This document shows, piece by piece, positions 9,401-20,019 of a stretch of 64,000 bases of DNA. Under the pieces are notes generated by a model. The model saw only the letters and a list, made by a program, of their open reading frames with translations. It made no database searches and had not been told where the DNA came from. Position 1 is the stretch's first letter. The number at the start of each line of letters is the position of its first letter. The DNA is from Naegleria lovaniensis. Lineage: Eukaryota > Heterolobosea > Eutetramitea > Acrasida > Naegleriidae. Location: the NCBI RefSeq assembly GCF_003324165.1, contig NW_025407831.1, positions 620,001 through 684,000 on the forward strand, read 5' to 3'. Both the position numbers and the translations under genes were made by a program.

Positions 9401-11011
9401 ATGATGATTTATGGTGGAACGGGTGGAAGAGGAGGTGCTTCTTCCTCGTTGATTTCTGCGAGTACTTCGCCTACTACTACAACAACCACATCAACAGCCT
9501 CGGCATCAACAACAGCATCCATGATGGGGTCTACTGCTGCCCTGATGATGATTCCGAATATTTCATCATCATCATCGGAAAATTACAATCCTTCAACCAC
9601 TACCATCCTTTCGAAACAACCAATACAACAAACCTCCGAAAATTCTTCCTTGAACGAATCACTGCCGTATGGAGCATCCATCCAACAAAACAATGTCACG
9701 AACAAAGTATTGACAAGCACATCTTCATCCTCAACAGAGGATACAAAAGAAACATCCAAAGAACAACAAGTTTCCTCTATCTATAATATTGGATATCAAT
9801 TCATTACAGTTTTGGGAGTTGCTTTGGAAAATATGTGGTACTTTATTGTTTGGATTTGGAGCTATTTACAGTGTGCAGTTTTAGGTGTTAGCACACAGAA
9901 GAATAGAGAACGTTCTAAAAGTGGCACACAATCTAGGACGACTTTATCATCTTCTCTCTCCCAGGTCACAACCAAACACCAACAACGAGATTCTCTTCCA
10001 CACAAACAAAGCACTACCAACTCATCTTCGCCGTCTACTGAATTGTCAATGTCGACATCTTCGTCTACCTCCCAATCCTCTCCTTTCGAATTTCTTTCTC
10101 TTCTCTCTGGCCGAACAAGTAGATCAAACTCGAGTGCCTGCAACCCTTCACTTCCCAAACCTTATTTAATTCTTGACTTGGATGAGACACTCATTCATGC
10201 CAGTACCACCCCTCCAAGACCAGACCATGAGAGGCTTTATAATTATGTCCTGGAAGTATTGATTGACCAGGTAAATTGTACATTTTACGTTTCGGAAAGA
10301 CCTCATTTGAAGCTCTTCATGGAAAAAGTCTGTGAATGGTACAATGTTGTGAGTAAGTAATTGTGAGCAATGAAAAAAGATTGTTTACACACACGAAACA
10401 ATACGAATGGAATTGAAATTAACTAACTTATTCACAATCACTTGGAACAGTATTTACTGCAAGTGTGAAAAGTTATGCCAATCCCGTTATTGATAGACTC
10501 TATCATTCGGATAAAATTGTTGACCGGCTCTTCCGATCGGTAGGTTTATTTTCAAAATATTGTTGTTATCTAATATTAATTGGAAAACGATATGGTACAT
10601 GTTAAACAATGCTGGTGGCAAACGACGCAAATCAATACAATTTTCATGATTTTACAATGGTCAAAATATTCGTACAAAATTATCATTTACGAACATGGGT
10701 GACAACTTGACAACAATATTACTCGCAAACAATGTGTTGTGGACAAACAATATACATAGTCGTGTTACGTAACAGAACATGGAGTTTATATCAAGGATCT
10801 TAAAACTGTCACGGATAATCTCGCTAAATGTATGATTGTTGACAACAGCCCTATATCCTACATGTGGTATCAAGAAAATGCAATACCAATATCGAATTGG
10901 ATGGGCGAGAATGAACATGATAGAGCATTGCTTAACTTGCTTCCTTTATTGGAAGCATTGAGACATTTGGAGGACGTTAGAAACGTTCTCAAATTTAGGG
11001 TTGACTTGTAA
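9401..11011 (+). CDS. FCP1/SCP-family (NIF) phosphatase with N-terminal membrane segment, CTDNEP1/Dullard-like
   Basis: HAD-type Ser/Thr phosphatase. Three exons: 9401-10352, 10451-10539 and 10760-11011 (430 aa). The introns keep frame and restore the family sequence: VVIFTASVKSYANPVIDRL across the first join and RLFRSSCYVTEHGVYIKDL across the second. The catalytic DxDET loop is LILDLDETLIHAS near residue 255. The third motif is MIVDNSPISYMWY, and the tail ISNWMGENEHDRALLNLLP matches the SCP/CTDNEP1 C-terminus. Residues 1-120 are Ser/Thr-rich. A hydrophobic stretch near residues 130-155 (FITVLGVALENMWYFIVWIW) would anchor it in a membrane, as in CTDNEP1, which acts on lipin at the nuclear envelope/ER; that substrate is an inference. 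An apparent stop right after the first donor is intronic. Confidence 0.92.
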
Positions 11012-11249
11012 CCTTTTAATAGTAGCTTCAGCACAATAGTCCAACCAAATTGGTACGAATCATGACGATTTAAAGAACTCATTGAAGGAGGGCAGCACAA
11101 ATAACAATGAATAGCTCAAATCCTTCAATGACAATCCAATTTCTGAGAGGACAATATGCTGTCAGGAAATATTTTTTGGAAATATGCCAATAATTCCATA
11201 TTTACTCTAATGCCACTTTTCCTTTTCAATTCTTTTTATGAAACCGTAT

Positions 11250-11786
11250 TTATTGTTGCTGAGGTTGCTGCTGTTTGAGATATTCCTCATATTGCTGTGG
11301 TGTTAGGCATTTTGAAAAAGACAAGGCATGGATTCCTTTCATTTCTTCTTGAAGCTTATTCATCACAAGTCTCTGTCTTTCAAGCAGCTTTTTATCTTGA
11401 AATTCTGGACTCACTACAAACACTTGAAATGCACTTCCACAACCTCCACTGCTCACACAGTCATTATTTAATTTATTTTCACCATGTATATATGAAAATA
11501 TTATTTAAGCCATAAAGTTTGAAATTTGGATTGATCGTTTTTTCAATATGCGAATTTGTTTTAGAAACCATGACATGTTCAACACATGAAAAATTATTAT
11601 TTTTCAAGTTAATCCAATTAAAATTATATTTCCATTATATACCGATTCAATTTCATCATCATCATCAACAACAATCTAAATTTGAAATTTTGAATATTAT
11701 TACCTTTGATCGATGACTTGCACAAACGTGGCTCCGATTCGTTCCTTGAGCAATTCTTCCAACTGCTTGTCAGTGAGCTTGGACAT
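11250..11786 (-). CDS. BOLA2: BolA-like protein (BOLA2-type)
   Basis: Two exons, 11704-11786 and 11250-11448, joined in phase 2 across a 255-nt intron, give 93 aa. Exon 1 starts MSKLTDKQLEELLKERIGA. The join yields VIDQSGGCGSAFQVFVVS, the BolA core with the invariant Cys expected of BOLA2. Then come LLERQRLVMNKLQEEM and IHALSFSKCLTP, the helix-turn-helix-like half with the conserved RH/R region and the I-H-A-L strand. The C-terminus is a Gln-rich tail. The family binds [2Fe-2S] clusters with monothiol glutaredoxins and works in cytosolic/nuclear iron signalling and Fe-S maturation. The gene diverges from Beclin with 161 bp between starts. There is no mitochondrial presequence, which favours the cytosolic BOLA2 class over BOLA1/3. 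Confidence 0.9.
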
Positions 11787-11947
11787 TTTTTTTGTTTTTT
11801 TGTGGTCTGTCAAATAAACGTTCTCTGTATACATTCAGGAGTATAGGACAACAAGAATAATCACGAACTACTACACGATCATTTGATGAGGAACCAACGA
11901 GCAGTCCCTTATGAGATATTGACCATAAGATCACATCAGAGAAAAAA

Positions 11948-14120
11948 ATGTTCAAACCAAAGGGTTCGCTTGCATCTACCAAGTCGGTTCCCAATCTTTC
12001 GGCTCTCAAAACTCAACAATCCTCTTCATCGGGTACGAATGCTCATCATCCGCCACCGACAACCACTTCCACCACCACAACAACAGCATCCAATAATCTC
12101 ACGCAAGCGACCACTGCTCTCAGTTATTATTATGCTCACACACCTCTCCCTCCTCATCATCAACATTTATTAAATTCATTGTCATCGGAGACTCCCCAAT
12201 TATCGGTCGATGATGTACAACAATTATCTGAAATGTTATATTTCCCAAAATATAAAAAGGCTACGCACAGTGCTGTTTGTTACCGATGTAAACATCAGAT
12301 TATTCAGATTGCATTTGAAGTCAATAATGAAAGTGGTGTAGCACCAAAACAAGCACTTTTAAAAGTCTACGATCCCAATAATTATAATTTATCACTATAT
12401 TCCGACAATGATGGTACTTCTACCAGTGGCAGCAACAATACGGAAGGGGTCCCACCATCTTCTGTTGACACTAATGAAGCAAGCTCAGTAGCACTGGCAG
12501 CAACCGAGAGCGTTCATAAAGAGACTGTTTCATCGCCAGCAGTGTCATCTTCATTGGATCCTTCTTCATCATTTTTGAATAGCAATAGCAATCTGATGAA
12601 TGAAGCGAACAACAATAATATTATGAGCCAACACACTCCACCAGAATCACCACTCTTATCGGTGAATACCAGTAATTTATCAGAGCTATCAAGCATGTCA
12701 AGTGAAAATAATTCTTCTTCTACCTCACAACAACCTTCCACTCCACACACAAGAGCAGTTACGTTTGCTCTTCCTCCAACTGCACCAACCAAGAAATCAC
12801 CACTTGACATGAATCCCCTTTTCCGTGAATCATTTGCAAATATCAAAACTCCAACATCCAAGTTGTCACAACAAGAAAAACAAGACAAGAAGAGATTTTC
12901 ATTTAATCCCAATGCAAAAAAAAAGGAAGCTCAACAAAAACAACTCCAACTGGAGAAACAAAAAGAAGAGCAACAATTGAAATTTCAACAGCGGATGACA
13001 CAATTAACAGAAGAGGTAGAGCAATTAGAGCCTTGTGTAATTTCGAATGAGGAATATGAAATGAATGTAGAGTTTGTAAAACAGTTGTACCAATATGTGT
13101 CAAATACTGTACAAATAGATACACCTCTTTGTATGGAATGCATGGAGCAAGTTGCTAGCCAGTTGAATATTCAGCTTGAAAAGAGCAAGGAAGAAGAGAA
13201 CATTTATCAAGATCACTATTCAAAACTTTTACACGATAATCGACGAAATGAAAGTGAAACTGATTTGGAAAATGAATTGCATCAATTGGAAGAAGAGGAA
13301 AAACTGCTTCGATTAGAGTTAGACATGCTTCAAAGACAGGAAGAAGACTTGTCAACCCTCGAGAGGAGTCAAATGAGCAAGGAAGAGCAATTTTCAGACC
13401 TTCAACAACGATATTGGAAAGAGTACAATGATTTTCACAATGAACTCTTACTTTACAATGAGGAGCGAGAAGCAGTACAACAACGAATTGTTCACGTTTC
13501 AAAAGAAATGGAAAAGTTGAACAGTACAAACATTTTCAACGATGCATTTCACATTTGGTATGAAGGTCACTTTGGAACCATTAACAACTTTAGGCTGGGA
13601 AAACTGTCGACTCAAAATGTGGAATGGAACGAAATTAATGCAGCTTGGGGACAAGCAGCTTTATTACTATTCTCGCTTTCCAAACACAAACATTTTGCAT
13701 TTTCAAAATATAAGATTATTCCTATGGGAAGCTTTTCAAAAATTGAGACTCTGGACAATAAGAATAGTTATGATTTATTTGGAGGAGGAAGTAACGGAGG
13801 TTTATTTTGGCAATCCAAGTTCGATAAGGCCATGGTTGCATTTTTATATTGTCTAAAAGAGATTGGTACATTTGCTGAAAAGCAAGACACCTATTTTGAA
13901 TTGCCCTACAAGTAAGTAATGCGTGATCCTTGACCTGATTTCATCGTATAATAATTTTTTCATTATTTTGCTTTTTTCTAATTGAACATGTGACAGAATT
14001 ACTGATGACAAGATTGGAGGAAAGAGCATCAAGCTTGGCAATGATGAAAATTGGACACGAGCCTGCAAATATGTTCTCACGGACCTCAAATACTTGATTT
14101 CTTTTTGTGTGTCAAAATAA
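11948..14120 (+). CDS. BECN1: Beclin-1 / ATG6, PI3-kinase complex subunit
   Basis: Scaffold of the class III PI3-kinase (Vps34) complex in autophagy and endosomal sorting. Exons 11948-13911 and 13997-14120 join as LPYKITDDKIGGKSIKLG (695 aa). The order is: a long Ser/Thr/Asn-rich N-terminus interrupted by CYRCKHQI near residue 115; an Asn/Ser-rich linker; a Lys/Gln-rich stretch; DTPLCMECMEQVASQL near 394 (the second CxxC pair); a coiled coil at about 400-530; then the evolutionarily conserved domain with FHIWYEGHFGTINNFRLG, VEWNEINAAWGQAALLL and FDKAMVAFLYCLKEIG. The terminal NWTRACKYVLTDLKYLI corresponds to the aromatic-finger/BARA end. Longer than human Beclin-1 (450 aa), almost entirely through the low-complexity N-terminus. 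I see no clear BH3 motif. Confidence 0.95.
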
Positions 14121-14230
14121 AGAACAGATATGCGTTAAAATTTGTGGAAGTTCTGTAAAACATTTCAAGAGGTGTCCAAACGAAATCGTCAAAAACAAAT
14201 TTGGTCAAGAGAAAATCAAACCATAAAAAA

Positions 14231-15903
14231 ATGAAGATATTTCAAGTAGAGGCAACTGGCAGCGGTCCAGGAGGTATTTGCTATCACGTCATGGAGGTTA
14301 TTGGTTCCAACGTATGTACCTTTTTGAGGGACTAATTTGGTAATTGTAAAGAACTGTCAATATTCTAAAAATCTTTCAAAAACACATGATCTCTTTCGAT
14401 TGATACACACCTCAGTGCTACGTCCTTCTCGGTCAAAGGAATTCCAAAGCAAATCCCAACTCTGTCTTCATCTTTGACTTGATTAACCAAAATTGGACAT
14501 GTCTCGAACATCCTAAAGGAAATGCTCCCACTCCTCGATCTATGGCTGCCTCATGTGTAGTGGGAAAGAAAATTTACGTCTTTGGAGGATATTCCTCTTC
14601 ACCAACAAATTCTGAAAATCCATCTCATGTTCATCATCATGATCACTCTTCTCCACCTACTCATGTTGTTTACAATGGATTGTATTATTTTGACACGGAA
14701 ACAAACGAATGGATACATATTGAAAATAACCCTAATGGATTGTGGCCCGATCCAAGAGGTGAGTGTTTTTAAATGATTGTGAAGTGAAAATAATTGCGGA
14801 AAATGGAATTTGTATTTTTCAAAAACTATTTCATTTGGAATTGCAACTGTTCAACATGTGATTGCATTTTACAACTAGCTGGAGCTCAAATGTGGTATTA
14901 CAATGGAAAGTTGTACCTCGTAGGAGGATGTCAAGGTCGTTCTCTTTATTTTTCCACATTGTATGAATATACCATCGAGTCAAATACATGGAAAATCATT
15001 GAGACCACTTGTGCCGAATGTTCTGATTACATGGAAGAATCTTCAAGACATTTCAATGCCGTGGTTCATGATTCGAACCAAAATGAATGTCACATTCAAA
15101 AACCAGAACGTTTTTGTTGCTTTTCAGCAAATTTAATTGAAAATGAAGTTTTTGTTTTTGGAGGACTTTTTGCAAATGAGGAAATGGAACATCATCAACC
15201 TTCCAACATGTTATTTGTGTTGGATATGGACACTATGGAATGGCGAAGACCACGAATGGCCTCAGAAAATACATTTGTTCCTAGAGCAAGGGCCTCTCAC
15301 ACCATGTGTCCAATTGGATCTTGTAATTTAATTCTCACGGGAGGTTGTGACGTTGTTCACAATTCGGATTATGATCCTCATGTCTACATGCTCAATGTGA
15401 AAGAGATGAAATGGTACAGCTTGACAGAATTCTTCTTTGGATCTCACATGCCAAAACTTGTTGGATTATCGAGTGTGTATTGTCAAGAAACGAAACAAGT
15501 ATTTTATTTGGGAGGAAAAACATTTGACGACATGTTGAGCGACCATCACTTTTATCGAATTGACACCACTCTTGTGAAGCTTATTCATGAACATGAATAT
15601 TTAACACACAGAAACGACACGAACAAAAATTATGGATCGACTTGGAAGAGAAATTCCTTAAAATTGGAAAAACGAAATCAGGAAAGCATTGGACAGCCAC
15701 CAATTGGTAGTAGTGTGAACTCGACTACTTTTCAAACGAGAGAAAAGAGAAGCAAATCTTCTATTATTACCTATTCACCCATTCCACAAGTGGACTCTGA
15801 TAGTGAATTATTGGAATTGGATGAAGTGAAACTTGGTGACCAAAGTTCCACTACATCTTCAAAACGAACCATTGAACATTTATTGGACCTTTTCAAAAAG
15901 TAA
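14231..15903 (+). CDS. Kelch-repeat beta-propeller protein
   Basis: Three exons, 14231-14311, 14416-14758 and 14879-15903, in frame (phases 0 and 1), 482 aa. The first exon is only 27 codons (MKIFQVEATGSGPGG). Kelch blades show paired Gly and Trp marks: KIYVFGGY, YYFDTETNEWIHIE, KLYLVGGCQGRSLYF, YEYTIESNTWKII, EVFVFGGLFANEEM, FVLDMDTMEWRRPRM, LILTGGCDV, VYMLNVKEMKWYSL and QVFYLGGKTFDDM. This makes about six blades, likely a single propeller for protein binding. A His-rich insertion lies in blade 1, and the C-terminal about 100 residues are Ser-rich and polar. There is no BTB, F-box or catalytic domain, so the partner and pathway are unknown. The apparent in-frame starts near 14479 and 14794 are internal to the spliced gene. 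Confidence 0.88.
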
Positions 15904-16069
15904 TGAGTTTGCTGTTGTTCATAAAACACATCTCAACAATTTCCTCGTTTTAATTCAAAATACATTTTATTCTCGATCATCATGTTGGAATGGAGACTTG
16001 CAAAACCATGGATCTCCCAAATTCAATTTCAAAGTTGTTGAAAAAAATTCCTAAACAAATGCCATCATC

Positions 16070-17422
16070 ATGTTACAAACGTTGTCAACAACAACAAATA
16101 CTCATTACTATCACACCACTGAATTACCTTTTGTTGATGATATTATTTATGAAATTCTTCACTTTCTAGATTCCATCACCATCATCGGAACGTGTATGAG
16201 AATATCAAAATCATGGAGAGAAATTTCATTCAAAATTCCATTAACCTTAAAGTTTGGTGCCACCACGGATGAACACTCATTTCGCAAATCAGAGAATGTG
16301 AATTCAAATCTTGTGGAACGAATTTCGAAAAGTGAATGTTTGAAAAATTTAACATCCCTAACTTTTTCGTACAATCGAATGGGTGCAAAAAGTGTCAAAT
16401 TCATTGCCAACAGTGAACATTTGAGAAATTTAACTTGCTTACAATTAAATTATAATCAAATGGAGTCGGATGGTGCTACATGGATTGTGAAGAGTGAAAA
16501 TGTAAAGAATCTCACATTGTTAGATGTTTCACTCAACACTATTGGTTCTATAGGTGCTGCTTCTATTGCAAATAGTTCAAACTTGAAACATTTAATTTCT
16601 TTAAACTTGTCGTTCAATCAAATTGATGAAGAAGGAGCTTATTCCATTGCAAATAGTGAAAATTTACAAAATTTAACATGGTTGGATTTGAAACATAATG
16701 AACTTGGTTCAAAAGGAGTTCATTATATTGCAAATAGTCCATACTTGAAGAATTTAACCACACTGAATTTGTGTGGCACTTGTATGGAATCAGAGGGTGC
16801 TTTCTTTTTGGCAAATAGTCAAAATTTGATGAGCTTGACAAGTTTGGATATATCTCGAAATCGAATTGGTTCAAACGGTATCCAATTTATTGCTAATAGT
16901 GACACGTTGAAGAATTTAACTTCACTACATTCTGTTCACAATCAAATTGATTCCAAAGGTGTCAAATCGATGGCAGAAAGCGAAAATTTAAAACATTTAA
17001 CATTGTTAGATTTAAATGACAATGAAATTGAATCGGAAGGAGCTTACTTTATTGCAACTAGCCAATATCTGAAGCATTTAACTTGTTTAAACTTGAATAC
17101 CAATGGAATTGGTTTAGAAGGAATCAAATTCATGGCTGAAAGTGAAAATTCCCAACACTTCACTTTATTAGATTTATCTTGCAATAGAATTGGCTCAAAA
17201 GGTGTCCATCACATTGCCAACAGTCCATACATGAACAATTTAAAATCATTAAGCTTGAGTTCCAATCAAATATTCTCAGAAGGAGCTCAATCTATTGCGA
17301 ATAGTCCATACTTGACCAAGCTAACGTTTCTAGATTTGAATGGAAATGGTATTGGCTCTCATGGTATGAATGTTATTAAGAATAGTGAACATTTGAAACA
17401 TTTAACAATGGTCAAGTTTTAA
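16070..17422 (+). CDS. F-box-like / RNI-type leucine-rich repeat protein
   Basis: Single exon, 450 aa, ATG at 16070. Residues 20-65 (FVDDIIYEILHFLDSI, then CMRISKSWREISF) look like a degenerate F-box helix pair. Thirteen 27-residue repeats follow, of the form LTxLDLxxNxIGSEGVxxIANSExLKN, the RNI/GALA type of LRR. The architecture suggests a substrate-recognition subunit of an SCF ubiquitin ligase, by analogy only. The same layout occurs in the two minus-strand genes at 34.3 and 48.0 kb, but here the repeats have diverged more from each other, so this copy is the older of the three. It follows the Kelch gene on the same strand after 166 bp. Confidence 0.88.
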   Translation: MLQTLSTTTNTHYYHTTELPFVDDIIYEILHFLDSITIIGTCMRISKSWREISFKIPLTLKFGATTDEHSFRKSENVNSNLVERISKSECLKNLTSLTFSYNRMGAKSVKFIANSEHLRNLTCLQLNYNQMESDGATWIVKSENVKNLTLLDVSLNTIGSIGAASIANSSNLKHLISLNLSFNQIDEEGAYSIANSENLQNLTWLDLKHNELGSKGVHYIANSPYLKNLTTLNLCGTCMESEGAFFLANSQNLMSLTSLDISRNRIGSNGIQFIANSDTLKNLTSLHSVHNQIDSKGVKSMAESENLKHLTLLDLNDNEIESEGAYFIATSQYLKHLTCLNLNTNGIGLEGIKFMAESENSQHFTLLDLSCNRIGSKGVHHIANSPYMNNLKSLSLSSNQIFSEGAQSIANSPYLTKLTFLDLNGNGIGSHGMNVIKNSEHLKHLTMVKF

Positions 17423-17571
17423 ACTCGTTCTCTCAACAATAGCCACCATCGTTTGTCCATCAATTCCTTAACATGATGAAGTTGTAAGAAATACTATGAA
17501 TGTTTGAAATATTATTGAAGAACTAATTAAAATTGTCATAGTTTTGTTAAATAATTTTTAATAAAAAAAAA

Positions 17572-18783
17572 ATGAAAACTTGTGCAAGACGTTACATTAG
17601 CATTCTGAAGAAAAGTAAGAACGGACATGGTTTGGATAAATATTTATCATCATCATCATTGAGCGGAAATACACCATTGTTATTGAATACAACTTGCCTC
17701 CGAGTTAAATCACATTCTGCTGCAATGAAATCGTCAAATACTTTATCATCAAATCCGAGTGTGAGCAGCAATAATCCAAACAGTGATTATAAAACGCAAT
17801 ATGAAAAACACTCCAAAGATGTAGCACAAAAGATTGTCGACCTGTTTCATTCAAACAATAGTTGCCAACTCTCAACATTTGGAGGCGCAGAAACCGAAAG
17901 TTTGGACCACGTCAAGACGTCTGTGCTTCCGATGGCCGTTGTTAAAAAACAAGTCTCAAATATTTATTTGGAAGAATTCAAATCAAAAAAGAAAGTCTCT
18001 CCACAAGGTGCGGATCCACTTGAAGGAATTAAATATTATGAAGATTTGGATTTTTATGGATTTGATGACGATGGAAATATTCTCAAAAATTGGGACTTGT
18101 ATCTATGCATGCCAGAATCAAGTGAACATTTAAAGAATTTGTCTCATTGCCCAGAGCCATTTCAACTCAGAAGGAAACTCAATGCTGATGAGAGCGCAAT
18201 GGTTAGCGTGGCCACTGGACACACGGATCAAGCAATTTCATCCATGTTTAGGAAAATTGAAAGATTTCCCCCTCGTGCTGTCTTGTCTTGCACACTCGAA
18301 TACATTCCTGAAGACTCGAATGCTTTTCATCAAATTTGGACAGAACAATTCAGAATGCATCCCAATGTGTCAGTACAAATGAAAAAGAAGAATGCAAGAA
18401 TTTTCAAAATTAAGGTTGTGAAATCGGCGTTCCATGTGGAAGTTGGAAATGAAATGAAACAAGTGGAAAGTTTGGATCATTTAACTGATCAGGTTCTTCC
18501 AGATCCTCTTGCATCGACACCAAACATTAGAGCAATCATTAGTCGATTGAATGGCAATCCACAACGAATTGTGTCCATGTTAGAGAAGGGTTATGGCTTG
18601 AATTTGAGCGATTTTTTCATTTTCCACATTGATTCGTATTGCATTAAAATTATGGGACGAGATTCAAGCTTTGGAGCTAAGAAAGATCCAAGCCAATTCT
18701 CGGTGTATGAATTAGATTTTGGATATAGAATTACGAGTGAAGCCATGCTTAATCAATACTTGGCAAGATTTCAAATGTATTGA
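17572..18783 (+). CDS. Conserved hypothetical protein, possible split-barrel (pyridoxamine-oxidase-like) fold, likely organellar
   Basis: Single exon, 403 aa, ATG at 17572 directly after an A-run. The N-terminus (MKTCARRYISILKKSKNG) is basic with few acids, like a mitochondrial presequence, followed by a Ser/Asn-rich linker to about residue 70. The middle (CQLSTFGGAETESLDHV, then VLSCTLEYIPED and WTEQFRMHPNVSVQM, then ARIFKIKVVKSAFHVEVG) recalls the order of strands and helices in HugZ-like FMN split-barrel proteins. The last 90 residues (IRAIISRLNGNPQRIV) resemble the DUF2470-type extension. I do not see a secure heme- or FMN-binding signature, so the family is tentative. It sits tail-to-tail with eL27. 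Confidence 0.75.
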   Translation: MKTCARRYISILKKSKNGHGLDKYLSSSSLSGNTPLLLNTTCLRVKSHSAAMKSSNTLSSNPSVSSNNPNSDYKTQYEKHSKDVAQKIVDLFHSNNSCQLSTFGGAETESLDHVKTSVLPMAVVKKQVSNIYLEEFKSKKKVSPQGADPLEGIKYYEDLDFYGFDDDGNILKNWDLYLCMPESSEHLKNLSHCPEPFQLRRKLNADESAMVSVATGHTDQAISSMFRKIERFPPRAVLSCTLEYIPEDSNAFHQIWTEQFRMHPNVSVQMKKKNARIFKIKVVKSAFHVEVGNEMKQVESLDHLTDQVLPDPLASTPNIRAIISRLNGNPQRIVSMLEKGYGLNLSDFFIFHIDSYCIKIMGRDSSFGAKKDPSQFSVYELDFGYRITSEAMLNQYLARFQMY

Positions 18784-18972
18784 GGGTTTCAATTCCATTG
18801 CAATAAAGTGAGAATTATTAACATTAAATGGTGGTTCACAAACCACGTAAACCTGCTGAGAGTTAAAAATTTCAACAACCCTCGTGAATTTTGAATGTTG
18901 TTCGAAATATCGGAAAAGAACCAACACCTCGCCAAAAGAATTTTAATATAATATTATTTATTGTTGGTGCGT

Positions 18973-19407
18973 TTAGAACTTCAATGGAGAGAAGAATTCC
19001 TTCATGGCCTTACCACCCTTGAGGTATCTTGCTTCAAACTTCTTCTTGATTTGTCTCTTTGCTTCCTTCTTTTGTGTTGGATCTTCTGGTGTCTTATCAG
19101 CAACCAATCCCTTAAAGTCCATATCCAATGTGTGTCTTGTTGGCATCAAGTGTTGGTAGTTGACAGCCTTGATGAAAACAGTGAGCTTGCTTCTCTTCTT
19201 GAGTGAAGTCAAAGACATGGATTTAGTGACTGGCTTTGGATATTGATCAATACCGACAACAACAGCGTGAGGGAAGGTCTTGTCGTTAGCGGCCTCATCA
19301 AAGTTCTTGACGATCACAGCCTTTCTACCAGCATATCTACCTTGCAAAATAATGACGATTTTACCTGGTTTCAAAAACTTGGTTTGAGTTTGAGTCTCTT
19401 TGGCCAT
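18973..19407 (-). CDS. RPL27: 60S ribosomal protein eL27
   Basis: Complete single-exon 144-aa protein (human 136). It starts MAKETQTQTKFLKPGKIVI and contains the KOW motif GKIVIILQGRYAGRKAVIVKN, then HAVVVGIDQYPKPV, KKRSKLTVFIKAVNYQHLMPTR and the C-terminal KKKFEARYLKGGK block, ending in a Phe as is usual for eL27. Structural protein of the large cytosolic ribosomal subunit. Its codons are noticeably richer in C-ending choices than those of its neighbours (AAG, TTC, ACC), as expected for a highly expressed gene. The promoter lies in the 270 bp up to the YbaB-like start at 19678, which is transcribed away from it. Confidence 0.97.
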   Translation of the reverse strand: MAKETQTQTKFLKPGKIVIILQGRYAGRKAVIVKNFDEAANDKTFPHAVVVGIDQYPKPVTKSMSLTSLKKRSKLTVFIKAVNYQHLMPTRHTLDMDFKGLVADKTPEDPTQKKEAKRQIKKKFEARYLKGGKAMKEFFSPLKF

Positions 19408-19677
19408 TGGAGATGATGGATAGGGTGTTTTGACGTATTTTTTTTCAACAACTTTTTTAAAATTTACAGGTCAACCTAATATGAGAGTTTACAATGGAAG
19501 GGAAATTTTACATTCATTGCCGATTGAAAAGGGATGAAATGAAAAATCGTATCCACATCTTCATCTGCCCGGTAAAAGATGACATGATGTCGATTCAAAT
19601 GTAGTGCTGTGAAGGGAGAGTCTATTGCATTCGTATTTGCCTTCACATCTTGTTCATCACCATCAAAAACGAAAAAA

Positions 19678-20019
19678 ATGTTCAATCCAGGAAACATTAG
19701 TAAATTTTTTCACTTATTCCAAACAAGTCGGATGGGAAAAATCGGTGAAAAACTCACTGCACTAAGAGGACAAGGAGAAGCTGGCGGATTGGTTCGTGTG
19801 GTCATGACTGGACACGGAAAAATTGAAAAATTGGAGCTTGATGATAAATTATCGGGAAAGAGTTTGGAGACTATTGAAGATCTTGTAGTGAGTGCATGTA
19901 ATTTAGCTAAAGAGGATTTGGAGAGAAAAACAACTGAGGAGCTGATGAAATTGAGATCGGATCCAGAGCTTCTCGCTCTCTTCTCTCAAATGTTTAAGAA
20001 GCCTGGCGAAAATTATTAA
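19678..20019 (+). CDS. YbaB/EbfC-family protein, probably organelle-targeted
   Basis: 113 aa from the ATG at 19678; the open frame begins earlier but without an ATG. The start MFNPGNISKFFHLFQTSRM could be a short mitochondrial presequence. The body shows the YbaB pattern: AGGLVRVVMTGHGKIEKLELDD, then a helix LVVSACNLAKEDLERKTTEEL. Bacterial YbaB/EbfC forms dimers that bind DNA. In eukaryotes the family occurs mainly in plastid lineages, so a mitochondrial copy in a non-photosynthetic amoeba is noteworthy. No introns. A nucleoid role is an inference from bacterial relatives only. Confidence 0.85.
   Translation: MFNPGNISKFFHLFQTSRMGKIGEKLTALRGQGEAGGLVRVVMTGHGKIEKLELDDKLSGKSLETIEDLVVSACNLAKEDLERKTTEELMKLRSDPELLALFSQMFKKPGENY

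Noticed and set aside
12514-12912. 132-codon minus-strand open frame
   Set aside because: Antisense shadow of the Ser/Asn-rich Beclin N-terminus; low-complexity codons avoid stops on both strands.
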